DNA of 64,000 nucleotides, taken from an uncultured Flavobacteriaceae bacterium. GTDB taxonomy: Bacteria; Bacteroidota; Bacteroidia; Flavobacteriales; Flavobacteriaceae. Within the stretch, counting starts at the first letter, position 1, and every line of letters begins with the position of its first letter. The stretch lies in NCBI GenBank assembly GCA_947494825.1, contig CANLWN010000003.1, forward strand, positions 186,001 to 250,000. Direction: 5' to 3'. The notes beneath the pieces are model-generated. The model was not told the origin of the DNA. It worked only from the letters and a program-made list of their open reading frames with translations, and ran no database searches. A program made the translations under genes and the position numbers. This document shows positions 8,963 through 16,534 of this stretch, piece by piece.

Positions 8963-10294
8963 ATGGAAATCTTCTCATCCTATAACCTCATTATCGAGGC
9001 TTCCGTAATCCTTATATTGTCCTTCCTTTTCAACGGTATCTCCAAAAGGACCAATATTCCGTCGGTACTGTTACTTATTATTTTAGGGGTAATCCTGCAA
9101 TTTTTTCTAAAGTACTTTACCTCAGAGCAGGTAAACTTCTTTCCCGCCTTGGAAGTCCTGGGCATTGTGGGATTGATAATGATCGTGCTGGAAGCTGCGC
9201 TGGAACTGGAATTGAAGCGCGAAAAAATGGTGCCCATCCTAAAATCCATGGCCATAGCGCTCATTGGACTATTGGCCTCTGCCTGGGTGGCGGCCTTGGT
9301 CCTATACCAATTCATCCCCGATATGAGCATGCACTCGGCCTGGTTATATGCCACGCCCTTATCCATTCTTTCCAGCGCCATCATTATTCCGAGCGTAAGC
9401 GGATTGGCAGACCACAAAAAGGAATTTCACATCTATGAAAGCACCTTCTCGGATATCATGGGCATTATGATGTTTTATTTCCTGGTGGGGAGACTAAATC
9501 CGTCAGAAAGTGGGGGCATCGGGATTTTTGCCGGGAACATTTTGCTCACCATTGTGATATCGCTGATCGCCAGTTATGCCATAATCCTCATTTTTCAGAA
9601 AATCAAGAGTCAGGCCAAGCTGTTTCTATTGATCGCCGTACTCCTTTTGCTCTACGCCATAGGTAAACAACTGCATCTCTCCTCCCTACTGATCATCCTT
9701 ATTTTCGGATTGGTCATCGCCAACATGAAATTGTTTTTTGCCGGAAAGTTGTCCGTTTTTCTCGATACCAAAAAGGCCGAACAAATTTATCACGAGCTTC
9801 ACATTGTAACTTTGGAAACCGCTTTTGTGGTACGGACCTTTTTCTTTGTGATTTTTGGGCTGACCATTGCCATTGCCTCCCTATGGAGCATTAGTGTGGC
9901 CTTGATAAGTCTGTTGATCATCCTTTCGATCTATGCCATACGCTTCGCAGTGCTGCGGACGTTTATCGGCAGTGACATCTTTCCCCAATTGTTCATAGCA
10001 CCCAGGGGCCTTATCACCGTTCTTTTGTTCTATGCCATTCCCCAAGAGGCCCAGGTAGCTACTTTTGAACCAGGCATATTGCTTTTTGTGATTATCGCCA
10101 CCAGTCTTATCATGACCTGGGGCATGATCCGGGACAAAAAGAAAATGAAAACCTTGTTGGACGAGGTGGACGAAGAATTTGATGCACTGCACAAAGCCTA
10201 TGAGCCAGAGATCTCGGAACCCATTCCCTTGGATTTGGAAGAAAAGCAGGGACCTGATGAATTGGGGACAGACGAACCAGGCGAGCGGGAATAA
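8963..10294 (+). CDS. Cation:proton antiporter (CPA family)
   Basis: 443 residues with about 12 hydrophobic segments and a charged cytoplasmic tail (from about residue 385). The fold is that of monovalent cation:proton antiporters (Na+/H+ exchanger domain). Acidic residues inside membrane segments, such as the E in MIVLEAALELEL and the D in ESTFSDIMGIMMF, are placed like the ion-binding residues of this superfamily. It probably exchanges Na+ or K+ for H+ across the inner membrane, fitting a marine Flavobacterium. The ion cannot be told from sequence. It stands alone, with a tRNA gene on the other strand downstream. Confidence 0.85.
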   Translation: MEIFSSYNLIIEASVILILSFLFNGISKRTNIPSVLLLIILGVILQFFLKYFTSEQVNFFPALEVLGIVGLIMIVLEAALELELKREKMVPILKSMAIALIGLLASAWVAALVLYQFIPDMSMHSAWLYATPLSILSSAIIIPSVSGLADHKKEFHIYESTFSDIMGIMMFYFLVGRLNPSESGGIGIFAGNILLTIVISLIASYAIILIFQKIKSQAKLFLLIAVLLLLYAIGKQLHLSSLLIILIFGLVIANMKLFFAGKLSVFLDTKKAEQIYHELHIVTLETAFVVRTFFFVIFGLTIAIASLWSISVALISLLIILSIYAIRFAVLRTFIGSDIFPQLFIAPRGLITVLLFYAIPQEAQVATFEPGILLFVIIATSLIMTWGMIRDKKKMKTLLDEVDEEFDALHKAYEPEISEPIPLDLEEKQGPDELGTDEPGERE

Positions 10295-10325
10295 AAAATC
10301 CCGGCCCCTTGAAGGAACCGGGATT
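10293..10325 (-). terminator. Terminator for tRNA-Gln
   Basis: Arms aatcccgg (10297-10304) and ccgggatt (10318-10325). On the minus strand the stem is followed directly by a run of T, which makes it a good terminator for the tRNA-Gln transcript. On the plus strand the T-run starts only about 12 nt later, so it is weaker for the antiporter. Confidence 0.7.
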
Positions 10326-10344
10326 AAAACTTAAACTTTTTTGT

Positions 10345-10415
10345 TGGCCTACTAGGACTCGAACCTAGAACGACTGGACCAAAACCAGCTGTGTTGCCAA
10401 TTACACCATAGGCCA
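10345..10415 (-). tRNA. tRNA-Gln (anticodon TTG)
   Basis: Cloverleaf of 71 nt: acceptor tggccta/taggcca, T-arm with GTTCGAGTC, and a 7-nt anticodon loop TTTTGGT giving anticodon TTG, which reads CAA. The CCA end is not encoded. Confidence 0.95.
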
Positions 10416-10433
10416 ATACCGCTTAAGAGCCTG

Positions 10434-10464
10434 CAAATTTATAATAAAGTTTTGTTTGCACCAA
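10434..10464 (-). promoter_or_regulatory. Promoter of tRNA-Gln
   Basis: On the minus strand TTG (10464-10462), a 20-bp spacer and TAAATTTG (10441-10434), about 18 nt before the mature tRNA end. Confidence 0.6.
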
Positions 10465-10563
10465 TACTTAATCTAAATATTTTAAACCTAAAGGTTTTGC
10501 CAAAAGAGCATTCCCATTCTATTTTAATTAGTAAATTCGCCCATCGGATAAACTACAGACCGC

Positions 10564-13500
10564 ATGTTTTCAAAGAACTTCGAGAAATGGAACACCATGC
10601 TGGGGTGGGCCGTTTTTTTAATCGCCCTTATCACTTACGGAATTACGGTTGAACCTACAAGTAGTTTCTGGGATGCAGGGGAATACATTACCACGGCAGC
10701 AAAATTACAGGTAGGGCATCCTCCCGGAGCACCACTATTACAAATGATCGGGGCTTTCTTCTCCATGTTTGCCCTGGATGACCAACAGGTGGCCCTTATG
10801 GTGAACTATGTATCGGGCGTATCCAGTGCCTTTACCGTTCTCTTTATGTTCTGGACCATCACCAATCTGGTCAGAAAATTGATCCAAAAAGGGCATGCCT
10901 TTACCAATAGTAGGGCCATTGCTGTTTTGGGAAGTGGCCTTGTAGGAAGTTTGGCCTTTGCGTATTCCGATAGTTTTTGGTTCAACGCGGTAGAAACCGA
11001 AGTATATGCCATGGCCAGTTTTATTATGGCGCTGTTGCTTTGGTTGGGACTTAAATGGACCGATGATTTGGATGACCCAAGGGGCAACCGCTGGTTGGTG
11101 CTGATTTCCTTTGTGGTGGGGCTCACCTTTGGAATACAGTTTATGGGCTTTTTGGCCATTCCGTCCATAGGGCTTCTGTACTACTTTAAAAAATACCGGA
11201 CCTCCACCGTTAAGAACTTCTTGCTCGCCAACATTATCGTGGTCGTCATTTTAATGGTGGTCTATAAATTTTCGCTTACCTATGTCTTGAAGTTGTTCGG
11301 ATGGAGCGAAGTCTTTTTTATTAATAGCATAGGATTGCCCTTTAATTCCGGGACCCTTATCATGGGACTCCTTTTTGCAGGAGCCTTCTATTACGGCCTG
11401 CGTTATACCCGCAAAAACAACTATAGGAAGGCCAACACCATTGTGCTGTGCACCATGTTCCTGTTTCTTGGATTTTCATCTTGGTTAATGCTCCCCATAC
11501 GTGCCAATGCCAATGTGGTGATCAATGAGAACAACCCCTCGGACGCGCGATCCCTTTTGGCGTATTACAATCGGGAACAGTATCCCGGAGTGGACAGCCC
11601 TATTTACGGGGCCTATTACTCCGATCTCTTTGCCCCGGCCGGCGATGAGATCGATGAAAAACCCAAATACGAGAAAGACAGGGCCCTAGGGAAATACATT
11701 ATTGTAAACGACTATGAGGATGCACTCCAAGGACCCAATAAAAAACATGTGGGCCTATTGCCCCGTATGTGGAGCGACCAGAATGCCGAAAATTATATGC
11801 GCTACTTTGGTCCCTTGGATTTTAAGATGCGTGAATCCAATGCGGAACTCAGAAAGGCGGTGAACCAACTAAAAACGGGATACGCCAATGGCGAAATAGA
11901 CGAGGAACAGTACATTGGCTTTCTGCGACAGTTCAACGAATATATAGAGGTACAGCCCCCATCGGTTTGGGACAACGTTAAATACATGTTCGAATTTCAA
12001 TTCGGCTATATGTACTGGCGATATTTTATGTGGAACTTTGTCGGGAAACAAAATGATCTGCAGGGCCGCTATGACAACAACGGAAATTGGCTCAGCGGAA
12101 TCAATTTTGTGGATAGTCAGCGTTTGGGCAGCCAAGACAACCTCCCCAGCGATGATTTGAACAACAAAGGACGGAACACGTATTTCTTTTTACCGCTCCT
12201 GCTGGGTATTATAGGGCTGGTCTTTCAGATCAGTAAGAACCCCAAGCAATTTTGGGTATTGTTCGTGTTCTTTATGTTCACCGGACTGGCCATTCAGTTC
12301 TATACCAACCCCTCCATTTTTCAGCCTAGGGAACGGGACTATTCCCTGGTAGGATCCTTCTATATATTTGCCCTATGGATCGGTTTGGGCGTTTATGCGC
12401 TATTCGATGAATTCCGTAAACTGATGAATCCGAAAGTATTGGCACCACTGGTCACCCTCCTCTGCCTGTTTACGGTCCCAGGGGTCATGGCCTATCAGAA
12501 CTGGGACGACCACGACCGATCTAATCGCTTTACCGCACGGTCCACGGCCAAGGCCTATCTGGATTCCTGTCAGGAAGATGCCGGGGCCATCATCTTTACC
12601 ATTGGGGACAATGACACCTTTCCGCTATGGTACGCCCAGGAAATAGAAGGGTACCGCACCGATGTACGGGTGGTCAACACCAGCCTTTTTGCAACGGATT
12701 GGTATATTGATCAAATGAAGCGGCAGGCATACGAGAGTCCTCCCATACCCTCGCAACTGACCCATGAGGCATATCGTTGGGGATCTCGCGATGTGATCTA
12801 CCACCAAGGTATAACGGATAGTCGATGGAACATCAAGGATTTCATGAATTGGGTGGGCAGTGATAAGCCCCAGACCAAGTTTAAGTACCTGTTGCAAAAA
12901 CAAGGGGCCGATTTAAGTGAATATTCCGATAGCAACCTGAACATTGTCTTCTATCCTACCCATAAGATCCGTATTCCGGTAAACAAAAAGAATGTCCTGG
13001 AAAGCGGGCTTGTCAAGGAAAAGGACAGTGCCTTGATCCTGGATTATATTGACCTGGACCTACCACAAAGTGTGTTGACCAAGAACAGGATCCTTATGCT
13101 GGACATTATTGCCAATAACGATTGGAAACGCCCTATTTATTTTTCTGGCGGCAGTTTTGACAGCGCGGAATACATTTGGATGAAGGATTACCTGCAATTG
13201 GATGGGCTGGCTTATAAACTGGTGCCCATAAAGACCAAGAACAGAAGTGCCTTTGAAATGGGCCGTATTGATGCAGACCTGATGTACGATATTGTAAAGA
13301 ACTGGGATTGGGGCAATTCGGGTAGTACTGAAATCTATCACGACCCGCAAACGCGTTCCCAGGGACTTTCCTTTAGGGGAAATCTGGCCCGCTTGGTGGA
13401 AACCCTGATCAATGAGGAAAAAATTGATAAAGCCAGGGATATTATCGATATCGCCATGGAGCAGATGCCTTTGGACTATTTTGGTTTCTACACTTTTGTG

Positions 13501-13887
13501 GAACCCTTCTTGGACGGCTACTATAAGGTGGGGGAAACCAACAAGGCCCGAGACTTGTTTCAACGCCTGAAAAAGAAATATCAGGAGCGTTTGGAATACT
13601 ATGCGGGGATTCCCCTGGACGAGCAATATGAACATATTGACAATATCATTGCCGATATGGAGGGATATCGCCGGAACATTGATACGCTGATCGAAAACGA
13701 TACCCAGGAGATGGCGGAAAAAGAGACCCTGATCTTTAATGAGTATATCGACAAATTCGACCATTTTGTAGGCGGCGGTTCCGATTTTCTGCAGGAAGTC
13801 CCCGCTCCCGAAGATCCAGACCTTTTGGATTCGGTAGAGATCGACACAACAAGCTCAGGTACAAGCACGGACAGTACCGTTAATTAA
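10564..13887 (+). CDS. DUF2723 family multi-spanning membrane protein, probable GT-C-type glycosyltransferase
   Basis: 1107 residues. The N-terminus has the DUF2723 signature: a first membrane helix followed by SSFWDAGEYITTAAKLQVGHPPGAP, in which the acidic residues after the first helix resemble the catalytic loop of GT-C enzymes such as protein O-mannosyltransferases. Roughly a dozen hydrophobic segments lie before residue 650, followed by a large soluble part with a short TPR-like helical region (around 955-1010) and an acidic Ser/Thr-rich end. The family is almost confined to Bacteroidota, where it is suspected of transferring sugars to secreted proteins; the exact donor and acceptor are not visible here. 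It is a single gene with a strong terminator behind it. Confidence 0.85.
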   Translation: MFSKNFEKWNTMLGWAVFLIALITYGITVEPTSSFWDAGEYITTAAKLQVGHPPGAPLLQMIGAFFSMFALDDQQVALMVNYVSGVSSAFTVLFMFWTITNLVRKLIQKGHAFTNSRAIAVLGSGLVGSLAFAYSDSFWFNAVETEVYAMASFIMALLLWLGLKWTDDLDDPRGNRWLVLISFVVGLTFGIQFMGFLAIPSIGLLYYFKKYRTSTVKNFLLANIIVVVILMVVYKFSLTYVLKLFGWSEVFFINSIGLPFNSGTLIMGLLFAGAFYYGLRYTRKNNYRKANTIVLCTMFLFLGFSSWLMLPIRANANVVINENNPSDARSLLAYYNREQYPGVDSPIYGAYYSDLFAPAGDEIDEKPKYEKDRALGKYIIVNDYEDALQGPNKKHVGLLPRMWSDQNAENYMRYFGPLDFKMRESNAELRKAVNQLKTGYANGEIDEEQYIGFLRQFNEYIEVQPPSVWDNVKYMFEFQFGYMYWRYFMWNFVGKQNDLQGRYDNNGNWLSGINFVDSQRLGSQDNLPSDDLNNKGRNTYFFLPLLLGIIGLVFQISKNPKQFWVLFVFFMFTGLAIQFYTNPSIFQPRERDYSLVGSFYIFALWIGLGVYALFDEFRKLMNPKVLAPLVTLLCLFTVPGVMAYQNWDDHDRSNRFTARSTAKAYLDSCQEDAGAIIFTIGDNDTFPLWYAQEIEGYRTDVRVVNTSLFATDWYIDQMKRQAYESPPIPSQLTHEAYRWGSRDVIYHQGITDSRWNIKDFMNWVGSDKPQTKFKYLLQKQGADLSEYSDSNLNIVFYPTHKIRIPVNKKNVLESGLVKEKDSALILDYIDLDLPQSVLTKNRILMLDIIANNDWKRPIYFSGGSFDSAEYIWMKDYLQLDGLAYKLVPIKTKNRSAFEMGRIDADLMYDIVKNWDWGNSGSTEIYHDPQTRSQGLSFRGNLARLVETLINEEKIDKARDIIDIAMEQMPLDYFGFYTFVEPFLDGYYKVGETNKARDLFQRLKKKYQERLEYYAGIPLDEQYEHIDNIIADMEGYRRNIDTLIENDTQEMAEKETLIFNEYIDKFDHFVGGGSDFLQEVPAPEDPDLLDSVEIDTTSSGTSTDSTVN

Positions 13888-13891
13888 CAGC

Positions 13892-13926
13892 AAAAAAAAA
13901 GCCGGACAAAATGCCCGGCTTTTTTT
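13892..13926 (+). terminator. Bidirectional Rho-independent terminator
   Basis: agccgg (13900-13905) pairs with ccggct (13915-13920), flanked by nine A on one side and seven T on the other. It separates the convergent DUF2723 gene and the thioredoxin-fold gene. Confidence 0.85.
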
Positions 13927-13941
13927 GTACTAGCTCAATCG

Positions 13942-14238
13942 CTAAACGTATTCGTTGAGTATTCCTATAAGGGTATTGGCGTCCTGTTCCCCGCTCTGCC
14001 GCCATACCATTTCTCCTTTTTTATAAATCATAAGGGTAGGAAGCCCCTTGATTCTTAGTGCTTGGGACAGCTCCTTGTTCTTGTCCACATCAATTTTAAT
14101 GACCTTGCCCTTATCTCCCAAAGCGGCCGCCACATCCCTAAGTACCGGATGCATGGAGGTGGACTGTTCATTCCACTCCGCGTAAAAGTCCAATAGCACA
14201 GGAATCTTTAAATCTATAAGTTCACCGAATTTAGACAT
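13942..14238 (-). CDS. Thioredoxin-fold protein lacking the CxxC active site
   Basis: 98 residues covering a whole thioredoxin fold: the strand IPVLLDFYAEW, the helix, the IKIDVDKNKEL strand, and the cis-proline loop GLPTL. The active-site WCGPC is replaced by W22-N-E-Q-S26, and there is no cysteine in the whole protein, so it cannot act as a disulfide reductase. The buried Asp (D17) and the cis-Pro are kept. It may be a binding or scaffold protein, or a chaperone-like member; function is unknown. It is short and cytoplasmic, with no signal peptide. Confidence 0.85.
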   Translation of the reverse strand: MSKFGELIDLKIPVLLDFYAEWNEQSTSMHPVLRDVAAALGDKGKVIKIDVDKNKELSQALRIKGLPTLMIYKKGEMVWRQSGEQDANTLIGILNEYV

Positions 14239-14329
14239 ATGTAAAACATTGGGTTATTGCCCAAAAGTAAGAAAAATTGTTAAAATACTACGAATAGCCC
14301 CCGTTTTGTGGTCTTTCTTAAGGTTAAAT

Positions 14330-15559
14330 TCACGTTAAGGATTTCTTTTTTAGGGTAATTACGGTAATCTCTGGCCAAATACCTACCCTGCCCGGATAAC
14401 CGATAAAACCAAAGCCGCGGTTTACGTTGATGTATTGGCCCAATTCCTTATAAATTCCGGCCCAGTACTTATAGCGCCATTTTACCGGACTCCACTTTAT
14501 CAAGCCCGGGATTTCTATTCCGAACTGCATGCCGTGGGTATGACCGCTCAACGTTAAATGATAATGGTATTCATCTTGGATGACCTCTTCCTCCCAATGT
14601 GAGGGGTCATGGCTTAGCAATATTTTAAAATCGTCCTTGGAAATAGCGGAGGATGCTTTCCTGAGATCTCCTGCTTTCTTAAAACCGCCCTTGCCCCAAT
14701 TTTCCACCCCAATTAGGGCCAGCCGGTCCTCACCGCGCTCTAGGTAGCGACTCTCGTTCAAAAGCAGATCAAACCCAATTTCTTTCTGCAAAGCTTTGAG
14801 GTCCTCCAAATTCTGTCGCTTAAGCGCCTCGGTCTCCCATTGCACATAATCGCCATAATCATGATTGCCCAAAATGGAATATTTGCCGTCCTTGGCCTCT
14901 AGCTTGGAAAAAATACCCTTCCAAGGGTGCATCTCCTCTGTCTTGTTGTTCACCATATCCCCAGTAAAGAAGATAACATCGCTTTGCTGTTCGTTCACCA
15001 AATCTATGGCGTATTCGATCTTGGCCCTATTGTCAAAGCTACCGCTGTGCACATCGGAAATTTGGGTAATCTGATACCCATCAAAGGCATCGGGCAGGTC
15101 ATCAAACTCCAACTGGTACTTTAATACCTTAAAGTTGTATTTTCCCTTGTACATCCCATATAACAGTGCGCTAAACGGCAGGGCCGCAATTCCCAGGGCC
15201 ACCACGCTCAGAAAACGACGCCGTGTAGGAATCGTAAATTCCTGGGTGGTTCCAAAAAACTTCTGATAGACACCGGTGACCAATCTAAAAATATCCTCGG
15301 AAAAGAGAAATATAATGGTGATGATCTTAAACACCAGCATGGCCATTAAAAAACCAAAGGCATAGCTTTTGGGGCGACTCAACACCCTTCCGGCCTCCGC
15401 TCCCCAGGTGAACTGATAGATAAAGTTCCCCAATACCAGCAAGGACACGACCATATAGAGATAATACACCCAGGGGTATCTGGATGCCGTTTTAAGTGCT
15501 TGCAGGGAGTAGAACCCCAATACCAGATAAAAAATAATAAATACGATCCAACGCAACAT
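14330..15559 (-). CDS. Membrane-anchored metallophosphoesterase
   Basis: 409 residues. Four hydrophobic segments occupy the first 140 residues, and the calcineurin-like phosphoesterase domain follows with all five motif blocks: SDVHSG, FTGDMVN, GNHDYGDY, LLSHDP and SGHTHGMQ. These coordinate the two metal ions. The layout matches the YkoQ/YaeI-like group, some of which hydrolyse lipid-linked pyrophosphates. The substrate cannot be read from sequence. It stands between the thioredoxin-fold gene (91 bp away) and cutC (55 bp away) on the same strand. Confidence 0.88.
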   Translation of the reverse strand: MLRWIVFIIFYLVLGFYSLQALKTASRYPWVYYLYMVVSLLVLGNFIYQFTWGAEAGRVLSRPKSYAFGFLMAMLVFKIITIIFLFSEDIFRLVTGVYQKFFGTTQEFTIPTRRRFLSVVALGIAALPFSALLYGMYKGKYNFKVLKYQLEFDDLPDAFDGYQITQISDVHSGSFDNRAKIEYAIDLVNEQQSDVIFFTGDMVNNKTEEMHPWKGIFSKLEAKDGKYSILGNHDYGDYVQWETEALKRQNLEDLKALQKEIGFDLLLNESRYLERGEDRLALIGVENWGKGGFKKAGDLRKASSAISKDDFKILLSHDPSHWEEEVIQDEYHYHLTLSGHTHGMQFGIEIPGLIKWSPVKWRYKYWAGIYKELGQYINVNRGFGFIGYPGRVGIWPEITVITLKKKSLT

Positions 15560-15614
15560 AGTAGCTTTTTTACAAATATATTTCTTTAGGCAGGGCTGTC
15601 ATTTCCTTTACCTT

Positions 15615-16337
15615 TTATTTAACTAGGTCTACGATATGACGAACGGTTTCCATTTTCGTTACGGCCACGGCATCTTCCCGCAAAAAAGATGGGGAATTCA
15701 TGGAAATTTTGGGAAGTTGCTCCAGTTTTGTATGGAAGGCGGTAGCGGATAAATGAATGGCTTTAAATCCCTTTTCCTTAAAACGGAGTACGTTGTTTTC
15801 GCGTACCCCACCACCCGGCATCACTATGGTTTTTTTGGCAGTGCCCTGCAACTTTGACAAGAGCGAAATACCTTCCAGGGCCGTTTTCTCCTGACCCGAA
15901 CTTAGCACGCAATTAACTCCCAGGTCTTCCAGTTCCCCGAGTGTGCCCAGTGGGTCCGGAACCCAATCAAAGGCCCGGTGAAAGGTAAACTCCAAGGGTG
16001 CGGATAGTTCGATAAGTTCCTGCGTTCTTTCCGTGTCCAGGCTAAGGTCCTTGCGCAACATCCCTGAAACGATGCCGCTAAGGCCCAAAGTCTTGCAGAC
16101 GGCAATATCCTTTTTCATTATCTCGAACTCCTGTGCGGAATAGGTAAAGTCTCCGCTCCTGGGCCTGATCAACACCCGTACAGGAATGGAAAGCTGTTCC
16201 CTGACACTCTGCAGTAATCCAAGGGAAGGGGTAATGCCTCCTACTCCCAACTCCGTGCAAAGTTCCAATCTATCTGCCCCGGCCCTTTCCGCGTTCAAGG
16301 CAGACTCTAGAGAATTGGCACATACTTCTACTAGCAT
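15615..16337 (-). CDS. cutC: CutC family protein
   Basis: 240 residues, a TIM barrel of normal family length with the start VEVCANSLESALNAERAGADRLELC and the glycine-rich VMPGGGVRENN segment. CutC was first tied to copper tolerance in E. coli, but that role is disputed; the conserved barrel looks like an enzyme or binding protein of unclear substrate. There are no neighbouring copper genes. Confidence 0.92.
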   Translation of the reverse strand: MLVEVCANSLESALNAERAGADRLELCTELGVGGITPSLGLLQSVREQLSIPVRVLIRPRSGDFTYSAQEFEIMKKDIAVCKTLGLSGIVSGMLRKDLSLDTERTQELIELSAPLEFTFHRAFDWVPDPLGTLGELEDLGVNCVLSSGQEKTALEGISLLSKLQGTAKKTIVMPGGGVRENNVLRFKEKGFKAIHLSATAFHTKLEQLPKISMNSPSFLREDAVAVTKMETVRHIVDLVK

Positions 16338-16534
16338 TTCAGTGGTCTTTGAAGGCTAAAATTAAGCATCCCAAACCTGCGAAACGAGGAAAATCAACTA
16401 AAAATGGGACTGGGGCCGTTCGGAATTGATTTCCATACGTTTCTTGCACCCTCCTGAATCTTTTATTAGCGCGCAATTTCTTTAGAAAAGAAGATAATCT
16501 TTGTAGCTTTGAAATTCAACCACAAAAGTGAAAC

